Program-made: the position numbers and the translations under genes
In this document: positions 51,706 to 64,000 of the stretch, piece after piece
How the letters are laid out: each line of letters begins with the position of its first letter
Numbering within the stretch: position 1 is the first letter of the stretch
The notes under the pieces: model-generated
What the model was told of the DNA's origin: nothing
What the model saw: only the letters and a program-made list of their open reading frames with translations
Database searches by the model: none
NCBI GenBank assembly: GCA_964017185.1
Contig: OZ024884.1
Location: 1,477,573 to 1,541,572 of the forward strand
Direction of reading: 5' to 3'
DNA from: Rugalucina vietnamica
Lineage: Eukaryota > Mollusca > Bivalvia > Lucinida > Lucinidae
Length of the DNA: 64,000 bases

Positions 51706-54700
51706 GGGGACGGTGTGGTAGAGTATGGTGCTGTAGACCTCTACTGGGGACGGTGTGGTAGGATATGGCGCTGTAGATTATTCTGGGGACGGTGTGGTAG
51801 GGAATGTCGCTGTAGATCTCTACTGGGGACGTTTGGGTAGGGAATGGGGCGACAGATCTCTACTGGGGACAGAATGGTAGGGTATGGTGTTGTAGATCCC
51901 TACTGGGGAAGATGCTGAAGAGAATGACATTGTATATCTCTACTGGGGACGGAGTGGTAGAATATGGCGCTGTTTATCTTTAATGAAGACGGTGTGGTAG
52001 ACTTCCGCACTGTATATCTCTACTGGAGATGGTCCAGTAGAGTAAGGTGCTGTAGATCTCTAATGGGGACGTTGGGTAGGGAATGGGGTGATAGATCTCT
52101 ACTGGGGACGGTGTGGTAGATTATGGTGCTGTAGATCTCTACTGGGGACGGTGTTGTAGGATATGGCGCTGTAGATCTTTACTGGGGACGGTATGGTAGG
52201 ATATGTCGCTGTAGATCTCTACCGGGGACGTTGTGGTAGGGAATGGGGAGATAGACCTCTCCAGGGGACGGAATGGTAGGGTATGGTGTTGTATATCGCT
52301 ACTGGGGACGATGCTGATTAGAATGACTATATATCTCTACTTGGGACGGAGTGGAAGGGTATGTCGCTGTAGATCTCTACTGGGGACGTATTTGTAGAGT
52401 AGTTTTGTTTTGTATGTCTACTCGGAACGTTGAAATATGTAGCTGTAGATCTCCACTGGGGACGTAATGGTAGGGAATTGGACGATAGATATTTACTGGG
52501 GACGGTGTGGTAGGGTATGTCGCTGTAGATCTCTACTGGGGACATTGTGGTAGGGAATAGGGTGATAGATCTCTACTGGGGACGGTGTGGTAGATTATGG
52601 TGCTGTAGATCTCTACTGGGGACGACGTCGTAGGATGTGGCGCTGTAGATCTTTACTGGGGACGGTATCGTAAGATATGTCGCTGTAGATCTCTACTGGG
52701 GACGTTGTGGTAGGGAATGGGGCGATAGATCTTTACTGGGGACGGAATGGTAGGGAATGGTGGTTTAGATCCCTACTGGGGACGATGCTAAAGAGAATGA
52801 CACTGTATATCTCTACTGGGGACGGAATGGTAGGGTATGGCGCTGTATATCTCTACTTAAGACGGTGTGGTAGACTAACTCACTGTAGATCTCTATTGGG
52901 TACGATCCAGTAGAGTTTGGTGCTGTAGATCTCTACTGGGAACGGTGTGTTAGGGTATGTAGCTGTAAATCTCTACTGGGAACGCATTGGTAAAGTAGTT
53001 CGCTTTAGATCTCTACTGGGGACGGTGTGATAAGGTTTGTAGCTGTAGATCTGTACTGGGGACGTTGTGGTAAGGAATGGGCGAAATATCTCTACTGGAG
53101 ACGGTGTGGTAGACTATGGTGTTGTATACTTCTACTGGGGACCGTGTGGTAGGGTATGTCGCTGAAGATCTCTACTGGGGACGATGTGGTAGGAAATGGA
53201 GCGATGGATCTCTACTGGGGACGGTGTTGTAAATCCCTACTGGGGACAATGCTAAAGAAAATGACACAGTATATCTCTTCTAGGGACGGGGTGGTAGGGT
53301 ATGGCGCTGTATGACTCTTTATGTCTCTACTGGAGACGGTGTGGTAGGGAATGGAGCAATATATCTCTACTGGGTACGGAATGGTAGGGTATGGTGTTGT
53401 AGATACCTACTGTGAACGATACTGAAGAGAATGATACTGTATATCTCTACTGGGGACGGTGTTTTAGGGTATGACGCTGTATATCTCTACTGGAGACGGT
53501 GTGGTAGAATACCGCTATGTAGATCTCTACTGGGGACGGTCCGGTAGAATATGGTGCAGTAGATCTCTACTGGAGACGTATTGGTAGAGTAGTTCGCTTT
53601 AGATATCTACTCGGGACAGTTTGATAGGGTATGTAGAGGTGGATCTCACTGGGGACGTTAAGGTAGGAAATGGGGCGATAGATCTCTACTGGGACGGTGT
53701 GGTAGGGTATGTCACTGTAGATCTCTACCGGGGACGTTATGGTAGGGAAAATGTCGATAGATCTCTACCGTGGACGGAGTGATAGGTATGGCGCTGTAGA
53801 TCTCTACTGGGGACGTTGTGGCACGGAATTGGGCGATTGATCTCTACTGGGGACGGAATGGTCGGGTATGGTGTTGTAGATCCCTACTGGGGATGATGCT
53901 GAAGAAAATGACACTGAATATCTCTACTGGGGACGGGGTGGTAGTTTATGGCGCTGTATATCTCTACTGGTGACGGTTTGGTAGACTACCGCATTGTAGA
54001 TCTCTACTGGGTATGGTCCAGTAGATAATGGTTATATACATCTCTACTGGGGACGGTGTGGTAGGGTATGTCGCTGGAGATCTCTACTGGGGACGTATTG
54101 GTAGAGTAGTTCGTTTTAGATGTCTACTTGGGACTGTGTGATAGGGTATGTAGCTGTAGATCTCTACTGGGGAAGTTGTGGTAGGAAATGGGTCGATATA
54201 TCTCTACTGGGGACTATGTGGTAGATTAATGTGCTGTAGATCTCTACTTGAGACGGAAAGATAGGGTATGGTGTTGTAGATCCCTACTGGGGACGATGCT
54301 AAAGAGAATGACACTGTATATCTCTACTTGGGACGGAGTGGTAGGGTATGGCGCTATATATCTCTACTGGAGACGGTGTGGTAGACTACCGCACTGTAGA
54401 TCTCTACTGGGGACGCCCCAGTAGAGTATGGTGCTGTATATCTCTACTGGGGACGGTGTGGTATGGTACGTCGCTGTAGATCTCTACTGGGGACGTATTG
54501 GTGGAGTAGTTCGCTTAAGATGTTTACTGGGGGCGGTGTGATAGGGAATGTAGCTGTAGATCTCCACTAGGGACGTTGCGGTAGGGAATTGAACGCTAGA
54601 TCTTTACTGGGGACGGTGTGGTAGGGTATGTCTATGTAGATCTCTACTTGGGACGTTGTGGTAGGGAATGGGTTGATATATATCTACTTGGGACGGTGTG

Positions 54701-57700
54701 GTAGATTATGGTGCTGTAAATCTCTACTGGGGACGCTGTGGTTGGTTATGGCGCTGTAGAATTTTACTGGGGACGGTGTGTTAGGGTATATCGCTGTATA
54801 TCTCTACTGGGGACGTATTGGTGGAGTAGTTCGCTTAAGATGTTTACTTGGGACGGTGTGATAGGGAATGTAGCTGTAGATCTTCAATGGGGACGTTGTG
54901 GTAGAAAATTGAACGATATTATTTTTTACTGGGGACGGTGTGGTAGGGTATGTCTCTGTAGATCTCTTCTTGGGACGTTGTGGTAGGGTATGGGTCGATA
55001 TATCTCTACTGGGGACGGTGTGGTCGATTATGGTGCTGTAAATCTCTACTTGGTACGCTGTGGTAGGTTATGGCGCTGTAGATCTTTACTGGGGACGGTG
55101 TGGTAAGGTATGTCGCTGAAGATCTCTACTGGGGACGTTATGGTAGAAATGGGTCCATTTATCGCTACTGGGGACGGTGTGGTAGATTAAGATGCTGTAG
55201 ATCTCTACTGGGGACGTTGTGGTAGGGAAAGGGGCGATAGGTCTCTACTGGAGTGGGAATGGTGGGGTATGGTGTTGTAGATCCCTACTGGGAGACGATG
55301 CTGAAGAGAATGACACTGTATATCCCTACTGGGGACGGAGTGGTAGGGTATGGCGCTGTAAATCTCTACTGGAGACGGTGCGGTAGACTACCGCACTGTA
55401 TATCTCTACTGGGTATAGAGTAGAGTATCCAGTAGAGTATAGTGTTGTACATCTCTACTGAGGACGGTGTGGTAGGGTATGTCGCTGAAGATCTCTATTG
55501 GGGACGTATTGGTAGAGTAGTTCGCTTTAAATGTCTACTTAGGACTGTGTGATAGGGTATTTAGCTGTAGATCTCTACTTGGGACGTTGTGGTAGGGAAT
55601 GGGGCGAAAGATTTCTACTTGGGACGGTGTGGTAGGGTATGTCGCTGTAGATCTGTACTGGGGACGTTGTGGTAGGGAATGGGTCGATAGATATTTACTA
55701 GGGACGGTGTGGTAGATTATGGTGCTGTAGATCTCTTCTGGGGACGGTGTGGTACGGTATGGCGCTGTAAATCTTTACTGGGGACGGTGTGATAGGGTAT
55801 GTAGCTGTAGATCTCTACTGGGGACGTTGTGGTAAGGAATGGGACGATAGATCTCTACTGGGGACGGAATGGTAGGATATGGTGCTGTAGATCCCTACTT
55901 GGGACGATGACGGAGAGAATGACACTGTATATCTCTACAAGGGACGGAGTGGTAGCGTATGGCGCTGTATATCCCTACTGGAGACGGTGTGGTAGACTAA
56001 CGCACTGTAGATCTCTACTGAGGAAGGTCCAGTAGAATATGGTGATGTAGATCTCTACTGGGGACGGTGCGGTAGGTTATGGCTTTGTATTTCTCTACTG
56101 GGGACGGTGTGGTAGGGTATGTCGCTGTAGATCTCTACTGGGGACGTTGTGGTAGAGAATAGGGCGATATATCTCTCCTGGGGACGGAATGGTAGGGTAT
56201 GGTGTTGTAGATCCCTACTGGGGACGATGCTGATGAGAATGACACTGTATATCTCTACTGGGGACGGAATGGTAGGTTATGGCGCTGTATGTATCACTGG
56301 AGACGGTGTGGTAGACTACCGCAATGCAGATCTCAACTGGGGACGTTGTGGTTGGGAATGGGACAATAGATCTCTGCGGACGCAATGGTGGGGTATGGTG
56401 TTGTAGAACTTTACTAGAGACGATGCTGAAGAGAATGACACTGCATATCTCTACTGGGGACGCTGTGGTAGGGTTTGGCGCTGTATATCTCTACTGGAGA
56501 CGGTGTGGTAGAATACCGAACTGTAGATCTCTACTGTGGACGGTCCAATAGAATATGGTGCTGTTGATCTCTACTGGGAACGGAATGGTCGGGTATGTCG
56601 CTTTAGATCTCTACTGGGGACGTTGTGGTAGGAAATTGGGCGATCTCTACTAGGGACGGAATGGTAGGGCATGGTGCTGTTGATCCCTACTGGGGACGAT
56701 GCTGAAGAGAATGACACAGTATATCTCTACTGGAGCGGTGTTGAAGGATATGGCGTTGTATATCTCTACTGGATACGGTGTAGTAGAAACCGCACTGTAG
56801 ATCTCTACTGGGGACGGTCCAGTAAAATATGATGCTGTAGATATCTACTGGGGACGGTGTGGTAGGTTATGGCGCTGTTGATCTTTACTGGGGACGGTGT
56901 GGTAGGGTATGTCGCTGTAGATCTCTACTGGAGACGTTGTGGTAGGGAATGGGGCGAAAGATCTCTACTGGGGACGAAATGGTAGGGTATGGTGTTGTAG
57001 GGGTATGGTGTTGTAGATCCCTACTGGGGACGCGGCTGAAGAGAATGACACTGTACCGTATATCTCTTCTGGGGACGGAGTGGTAGGGTATGGCGCTGTA
57101 TATCTCTACTGGAGACGGTGTGGTACACTACCGCATTGTAGATCTCTACTGGGGACGGTCCAGTAGAATATGGTGCTGTAGATCTCTACTGGGGACGGTG
57201 TGGTAGGGTATGTCGCTGTAGATCTCTCCTGGGGACGGTGTGGTAGGAAGTGGGGCGATAGATCTCTACTGGGGACGGAATGGAAGGGTATGGTGTTGTC
57301 GATCCCTACTGGGGACGACGATGAAGAGAATGACACTGTTAATCTCTACTGGGACGGTGTGGTAAGGTATGGCGCTGTATTTCTCTACTGGAGACGAGGT
57401 GGTAGACTACCGCAATGTAGATCATTACTGGGGACGTTGTGGTAGGGAATGGGGCAATAGATCTCTACTGGGGACGCAATTGTGGGGTATGGTGTTGTTG
57501 ATCCCTACTGGGGACGATGCTGAAGAGAATGACACTGCATATCTCTACTGGGGACGGTGTGGTAGGATATGACGCTGTATATCTCTACTGGAGACGGTGT
57601 GGTAGAATACCGTACTGTAGATCTCTACTTGGGACGGTCCAGTAGAATCTGGTGCTGTAGATTATACTGGGGACGGTGTGGTAGGGTATGTCGCCTTAGA

Positions 57701-60365
57701 TCTGGGGCCGTTGTGGTAGGAAATGGGGCGACAGATCTCTACTGGGGACGTTGTGGTAGGGTATGGTGTTATTATTCCCTAATGGGGACGATGCTGAAGA
57801 GAATGACACAGTATATCCCTACTGGGGACGGTGTGGTAGGATATGGCGTAGTATATCTCTACTTGAGACGGTGTGGTAGTAAACCGTACTGTAGGTCTCT
57901 ACTGGGGACGGTCCAGTAAAATACGGTGCTGTAGATCTCTACTGGGGGCGGTTTGGTAGATTATGGCGCTGTTACTCTTTACTGGGGACGGTGTGGTAGG
58001 GTATGTCGCTGTAGATCTCTACTGGGGACGTTGTGGTAGGGAATGGGGAGATAGATCTCTACTGGGGACGAAATGGTAGGGTACTGTGTTGTAGATCCCT
58101 ACTGGGGACGATGCTAAAGAGAATGGCACTGTATATCTCTACTGGGGACGGATTGGTAGGGTATGGCGCTGAATATCTCTTGAGACGGTGTGGTACACTA
58201 CCGCATTGTAGATCTCTACTGGGGACGGTCCAGTAGAATATGGTGCTGTAGATATCTACTGAGGACGGTGTGGTAGGGTATGTCGCTGTAGATCTCTCCT
58301 GGGGACGTTGTGGTAGGAAATGGGGCGATAGATATCTACTGGGGACGGAATTGAAAAATATGGTGTTGTTGATCCCTACTGGGGACGCTGATGAAGAGAA
58401 TGACACTGTTAATCTTTACTCGGGACGGTGTGGTAGGGTATGGCGCTGTATGTCTCTACTGGAGATGGTGTGGTAGACTACCGCAATGTATATCTCTACT
58501 GGGGACGTTGTGCTTGGGAATGGGGCAATAGATCTCTACTGAGGACGCAATGGTGGGGTATGGTGTTGTAGATCCCTACTGGGGACGATGCTGAAGAGAA
58601 TATCACTGCATATCTCTACTGGGGACGGTGTGGTAGGATATGGCACTGTATATCTCTACTGGAGACGGTGTGGTAGAATACCGTACTGTAGATCTCTACT
58701 GGGAACGGTCCAGTAGAATATGGTGCTGTAGATCTCTACTGGGGACGGTGTGGTAGGGTATGTCGTTTTAGATCTCTACTGGGGACGTTGTGATAGGAAA
58801 TGGGGCGATAGATCTCTACTGGGGACGGAATGGTAGGGTATGGTGTTGTTGATCCCTACTGGGGACGATGCTGAAGAGAATGACACAGTATATCTCTATT
58901 GGGGACGGTGTGGTAGGATGTGGCGTTGTATATCTCTACTGGAGACGGTGTGGTAGTAAACCGTACTGTAGATCTCTACTGGGGACGGTCCAGTAGAATA
59001 TGGTGCTGTAGATCTCTACTGGGGACGGTGTGGTAGGTTATGGCGCTGTGGATCTTTACTGGGGATGGTGTGGTAGGTTATGGCGCTGTGGATCTTTACT
59101 GGGGATGGTTTGGTAGGGTATGTCGCTGTAGATCTCTACTGGGGACGTTGTGGTAGGGAATGGGGCGATAGATCTCTACTGGGGACGGAATGGTAGGGTA
59201 TGGTGTTGTAGATCCCTACTGGGGACGATGCTGAAGAGAATAACACTGTGTATCTCTACTGGGGACGGAGTGGTAGGGTATGGCGCTGTATATCTCTACT
59301 GGAGACGGTGTGGTACAGTACCGCATTGTATATCTCATCTGGGGACGGTCCAGTAGAATATGGTGCTGTAGATCTCTACTGGGGACGGTGTGGTAGGGTA
59401 TGTCACTGTATATCTCTACTGGGGACGTTGTGGTAGGAAATGGGGCGATAGATCTCTACTGGGGACGGAATGGAAGGGTATGGTGTTGTTGATCCCTACT
59501 GTAGACGATGATGAAGAGGATGACACTGTTTATCTCTACTGGGGACGGTGTGGTAGGGTATGGCGCTGTATGTCTGTACTGGAGACGGTGTGGTAGACTA
59601 CCGCAATGTAGATCTCTACTGGGGACGTTGTGGTAGGGAATGGGACAATAGATCTCTACGTTGGGACGCAATGGTGGGGTATGGTGTTGTAGATCCCTAC
59701 TGGGGACGATGCTGAAGAGAATGCCACTGCATATCTCTACTGGGGACGGAGTAGTAGGATATGGCGCTGTATATCTCTACTGGAGACGGTGTGGTAGAAT
59801 AACGTACTGTAGATCTCTACTGGGGACGGTCCAGTAGAATGTGGTGCTGTAGATCTCTACTGGGGACGGTATGGTAGGGCATGTCGCTTTAGATCTCTAC
59901 TGCGGACATTGTGGTAGGAAATGGGGCGATGGATCTCTACTGGGGACGGAATGGTAGGGTATGGTGTTGTTGATCCCTACTGGGGACGATGCTGAAGAGA
60001 ATGACACAGTAAATCTCTACTGGGGACCGTGTGGTAGGATATGGCGTTGTATATCTCTACTGGAGACGGTGTGGTAGTAAACCGTACAGTAGATCTCTAC
60101 TGGGGACGGTCAAGTAGAATATGGTGCTGTAGATCTCTACTGGGGATGGTGTGGTAGGTTATGGCGCTGTGGATCTTTACTGGGGACAGTGTGGTAGGGT
60201 ATGTCGCTGAAGATCTCTACTGGGGACGGAATGGTAGGGAATGGGGACGGAAGGGTAGGGTATGGTGTTGTAGATCCCTACTGGGGACGATGCTAAAGAG
60301 AATGACACTGTATATCTCTACTGGGGACGGAGTGGTAGGGTATGGCGCTGTATATCTTTACTGGA

Positions 60366-61207
60366 AAAAGGTACAAGTAGGCAAAGATCAGGAAAAGGCG
60401 CAATCAGAAAAAGATTCCCACTCCAAAAACCGAGGTGGGAAAAAACCAAACTAACAATCAGGTACTTATACCATGAAACATATCGTAAGCCGAATGAGCA
60501 GCTATTTTCCCAATAGGTGGCCACTCAGTTACCTTAACTTAACTAAAAATATGAAAACATACATAAGGCGCCAACAGCACAAAAATTTTAAACACCAAGA
60601 CATAAAACAAAAAGAACCACTACAGAAGTATCGACTTGGAACGATCAGTAACACAAAGTTACTGGCGGGCTTAAACCGGTTTTACAGGTACCTAACCTCA
60701 CCCTCAGCTTCTGCAGTGGTTCACAACATTTAGTTAGTTCTTCGGTCCTCGTGGTGAATCTCTAACTAGTCAATGAATCATCAAGAACAAACAAATAAAT
60801 CATGATAAACATCCTGATGAATCAAAAACCAGGACTCACAGATTGAGTAAGCTGCCCGACGATGGAGATCCCTGGGCGCCGAATAACCTACTAACTCCGG
60901 AGCAAAAGAAAAACACCAGTTGGACCCCGGTGGGCCAAGCAACAGACAAGAAGCTCCGGCCCCAACCAACTAAAATGAATAGCTTTAAGTCGGGGCCATC
61001 ATAGAGTCTGACGCCCGTCCCACCGGCGTGCAATTAAAGAAGGCAGCATAGTTATCAACCATGATTGGGTTAAAAACTAAGCATGCAGACTGTCGCATAA
61101 CATTCAAGTTATAACCTATACGTCTGTAACGTGATATGATTTTTCCGAACTGAAGAGAAAAATCAGTTATTCCTTTAAGTTTCTTTAATTTGTAAACCAA
61201 GTCACCA
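60366..61207 (-). mobile_element. Family A copy inserted in satellite, 842 bp, 4-bp TSD
   Basis: Flanked by TGGA at 60362-60365 and 61208-61211. It contains the whole family A non-coding 3' part and a coding remnant, and is very similar to 21888-22865. The satellite phase is preserved across it, so it inserted without deletion. Confidence 0.92.
60985..61207 (-). pseudogene. Retroelement ORF C-terminal fragment (family A)
   Basis: 71 codons from VYKLKKLKG to the natural stop after ASDSMMAPT. It matches 22512-22740 but begins further 3', so it is a shorter 5' truncation of the same ORF. It has no start codon of its own; the Met at its edge comes from the insertion junction. Confidence 0.65.
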
Positions 61208-62335
61208 TGGAGTCGGTGTGTTACACTACCGCATTGTAGATCTCTACTGGGGACGGTCCAGTAGAGTATGGTGCTGTAGATCTCTACTGGGGACGTTGTG
61301 GTAGGAAATGGAGCGATAGATCTCTACTGGGGACGGAATAGAAGGGTATGGTGTTGTTGATCCCTACGGAGGACGATGATGAAGAGAATGACACTGTATA
61401 TCCCTACTGGGGACGTTGTGGTAGGGTTTGGCGCTGTATGTCTCTACTGGAGACGGTGTGGTAGACTACCCCAATGTAGATCTCTACTGGGGACGTTGTG
61501 GTAGGGAATGGGGCAATAGATCTCTACTGGGGACGCAATGGTGGGGTATGGTGTTGTAGATCCCTACTGGGGACGATGCTGAAGACAATGACACTGCATA
61601 TCTCAACTGGGGACGGTGTGGTAGGATATGGCGCTGTATATCTTTACTGAGGACGGTGTGGTAGAATACCCGACTGTAGATATCTACTGGGGACGGTCCA
61701 GTAGAATATGGTGCTTTTGATCTCTACTGAGGACGGTGTGGTAGGGTATGTCGCTTTAGATCTCTACTGGGGACGTTGTAGTAGGAAATGGGGCGATAGA
61801 TCTCTACTGGGGACGGAATGGTAGGGCGTGGTGTTGTTGATCCCTACTGGGGACGATGCTGAAGAGACTGACACATTATATCTCTACTGGGGACGGTGTG
61901 GTAGGATATGGCGTTGTATATCTCTACTGGAGACGGTGTGGTAGAATACCGTACTGTAGATCTCTACTGGGGACGGTCCAGTAGAATATGGCGCTGTAGA
62001 TCTCTACTGGGGACGGTGTGGTAGGGTATGGCGCTGTATATCTCTACTGGAGACGGTGTGGTAGAATGCCGTACTGTAGATCTCTACTGGGGACGGTCCA
62101 GTAGAATATGGTGCTGTGGATCTCTACTGGGGATGGTGTGGTAGGTTATGGCGCTGTGGATCTTTACTGGGGACGGTGTGGTAGGGTATGTCGCTGTAGA
62201 TCTCTACTGGGGACGTTGTGGTAGGGAATGGGGTGATAGATCTCTACTGGGGACGGAATGGAAGGGGATGGTGTTGTAGATCCCTACTGGGGACGATGCT
62301 GAAGAGAATGACACTGTATATCTCTACTGGGGACA

Positions 62336-62460
62336 TTGTTACGACATCATCCTTAAACCACTGATAGTTCTCCATTGTAGAATATAAATATAAAACTTAG
62401 ATCCTTTAAGAGCAGTGAAAATGGGTGTTTAGGCTACTTTAGGCTCTTCAGATAGCCTAT
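62336..62460 (-). repeat. Satellite border with GGATCTAAGTTTTAT motif
   Basis: The complement of ACTGCTCTTAAAGGATCTAAGTTTTATATTTATA resembles the motif opening the 376-bp units (47795, 48172) and 40205-40300. The same sequence therefore lies at or in the satellite on both arms, in opposite orientation. Confidence 0.6.
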
Positions 62461-63245
62461 ATGGTATACTATATGCCAACAATGAAAATCGCGGTGTTTA
62501 GGACAAAAACGTTGTCTTTCGCTGTTCAATAGATCTGCATTACTAAATTACAATCTAAAGCCGTGTTCATATGCTGTATTTGCAACCGGGTGTAATTTTT
62601 CATCCGCTTGTGTAGCGGCCATATGCAGCGAGATCATGTTCATATTCCCCTGGTTTTGTCATTAAATTTTGACTAAAATGCTCCTTATTAGCAGAGGTCA
62701 TTTGATGTAGATGGGCTGTTTGTGCCTCAGGCAAAGCATGTTCGCTACTGACTGGTAATCTGACTACTGGTAAACCGCTGCGGCTTGAGACTGCCCAAGA
62801 AAAATGGTTTCAAGTCAAACTGGTCATACCTATAAGCCTTATTGGCTTAGCTGTGTGGTTATACCTTTAGCATTTTTGGATGCCATGACATCCTAACTTT
62901 GAGTGAAAGGCCCATAAAGTGGATACAATCTCCAGACATGACCTAAGCTGTTGTCTGGGACGTAAAGTATTAATTCAAACAAACAAAAATGTGTAACGAT
63001 TAAGCGTTTTGCGTTCATATACACACAATACAAACGGGTGCAAAAATACACCAGGCTGCAATTCAATTTGCTCCACCTGGAAAGTAGAAGAAAATTTGTA
63101 CCAGAGTGTAGTTTTGCAGGGTGTAGTTTTCATGGCATACCATACACCCGGGGTTCAAATTTACATCCAGTGTGCAAAAATACACCCGAGTTCAAATGTT
63201 GCACATGAACATGGCTTTAGAAATAGACTCCACGTCACTCAGGAT
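62461..63245. other. Unassigned DNA, partly dispersed repeat
   Basis: 62715-62820 resembles 43600-43700. At 63040-63200 short CACC(A/C)GG-TG-AA motifs (AAATACACC, TACACCCGGG) recur. No gene supported. Confidence 0.35.
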
Positions 63246-63249
63246 AAAC

Positions 63250-63491
63250 GGCAATCCCAAGCACGGCCTAGCGGTAGACCAACTAACTCCAAATCGAGAG
63301 GGCCTGTGTTCGATCCCCACTTGGGCTGCCGTGTTGTGTCATTGAGCAAGACACATTGGCCCATAACTGTCTTATACCCATGAAACATTGCCGCTTTGCC
63401 GACATGACTGAAAATTTGTTGACTCCCTCGTTAACCCTTGATACAAACAAACAAACAAACAAACAAACAAACAAACAAACAAACAAACAAA
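63250..63491 (+). mobile_element. tRNA-like SINE family Q with (CAAA)n tail
   Basis: A-box-like GGCCTAGCGGTAGACC and B-box GTGTTCGATCCCC, a TTGAGCAAGACACATTGG body block shared with 38346-38470, and an ACAA repeat tail at about 63442-63491. The frame at 63009-63383 is not a gene. Confidence 0.7.
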
Positions 63492-63564
63492 ACACTTAAT
63501 GGGCACCCAAATCTTTAATCATTAAATTTTGCATGTTTGAAAAACATTTTATTTAAATTGTTCG

Positions 63565-63790
63565 TTCAGGGTAGCGCGGTCGCCTATCGGTCGATAATCG
63601 GACTCAGAACGAAAAGGTCTTTGGGTGAGAACCCAAATGGATAGCAGGTATGAGGCCTTTCACAAAACACATTGAGTCTTTAACACTGTTAAAAACTTGA
63701 GCTCTTGCTAGACATGACAGTGACTGAAACATCGTTGACTGGGGCGTCAATCCACAAAAAACGCCAAACTCACTGTCACGACTGTATGAA
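63565..63790 (+). mobile_element. Degenerate tRNA-like SINE
   Basis: GGTAGCGCGGTCGCCTATCGGT is A-box-like and TGGGTGAGAACCC is a weak B box. The body GACATGACAGTGACTGAAACATCGTTGACT resembles the end of the preceding SINE body. Tentative. Confidence 0.4.
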
Positions 63791-64000
63791 AATGCATATC
63801 TGCCAGACTATCTCTTTGTCGGCCAGAAAAAATAAAATAAAATATATATATCCTTCAATTTTAAGTTTTACTTTATACAAGTGGGTTTAAGGGTCTGCAG
63901 AATACAATTATATTTAATCTTCTTGACAATGAATTTTAAACTTGAACGTAATTAAATGAAAACAAAAATAAAAAAATCTATATACATGTAAAATTGGACC
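63791..64000. other. Unassigned AT-rich DNA
   Basis: Nothing recognised. Confidence 0.3.

Larger units (their letters stand above)
51706..62335 (+). repeat. 40-bp satellite, right arm, with higher-order periods
   Basis: Tandem 40-bp monomer CTCTACTGGGGACGGTGTGG then TAGGGTATG-CGCTGTAGAT, about 245 copies excluding the 60366-61207 insertion. Monomer types recur in order (GTGTGG, TTGTGG, GAATGG, ATGCTGAAG, GAGTGG, GTGTGGTAGACTACCGC, GTCCAGTAG), giving a 280-bp period. Towards the right end the 280-, 200-, 280- and 320-bp steps repeat as a ~1.1-kb super-unit. All three frames are largely stop-free, so it yields many meaningless open frames. Confidence 0.97.

Noticed and set aside
51706-62335. 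Many 60-120 codon open frames rich in Trp, Gly, Arg and Cys across the satellite
   Set aside because: The 40-bp monomer has few stops in any frame and 40 is not a multiple of three, so frames cycle every 120 bp. The 'proteins' are just satellite read-through on either strand.
46355-62335. CRISPR-like regular repeats
   Set aside because: Monomers are contiguous with no unique spacers, and the context is a eukaryotic genome full of LINE/BEL elements.

Overview
This window looks like accessory, repeat-built DNA from a eukaryotic nuclear genome, most likely a marine invertebrate and probably a bivalve mollusc. That placement is an inference from the BEL/Pao and LINE proteins, the tRNA-headed SINEs, the long foldback elements and the AT-rich background. 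I found no convincing host protein-coding gene, no rRNA and no intact tRNA. Every protein signature I could recognise belongs to a mobile element.

Layout. 1-7.4 kb: mostly unassigned DNA with dispersed repeats (families called A and C here), simple repeats, foldback structures and a SINE. 7.4-16.9 kb: a degenerate LINE (minus strand) split by a 7.49-kb BEL/Pao LTR retrotransposon (9265-16755, minus strand) with a 5-bp target duplication AAGAG. The BEL element carries gag-protease-RT, a damaged RNase H/integrase part and, between integrase and the 3' LTR, an extra 371-residue ORF with two C2H2 zinc fingers and a long Asp/Val-rich tail. 17-23 kb: more family A copies (one nested inside another), hairpins and a composite repeat (family B). 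23.4-26.9 kb: a second, nearly complete but broken LINE (endonuclease plus RT, minus strand) with a 2A-like motif near its start. 27-38 kb: SINEs, family B copies and a ~1.2-kb segment present twice in opposite orientation. 38.7-43.3 kb: a 4.6-kb foldback element whose arms are arrays of a ~370-bp unit. 43.7-46.3 kb: a TIR-bounded segment.

46.35-62.34 kb: a very large satellite with a 40-bp monomer. The left arm (46355-51200) and right arm (51706-62335) are in opposite orientation around a ~0.5-kb spacer. The right arm shows a 7-monomer (~280 bp) period nested in a ~1.1-kb super-period. A family A copy has inserted into it at 60366-61207. The last 1.7 kb holds further tRNA-like SINEs.

How parts work together. 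The BEL ORFs would make its capsid, protease, RT/RNase H and integrase, but this copy cannot supply a complete Pol: it has a deletion plus frameshift and one nonsense codon. Its zinc-finger ORF is intact and is the most unusual gene here. Family A copies share one 3' end and have nested 5' truncations, and the longest ones encode the tail of an RT-type ORF. They therefore look like 3' fragments of a retroelement copied by target-primed reverse transcription.
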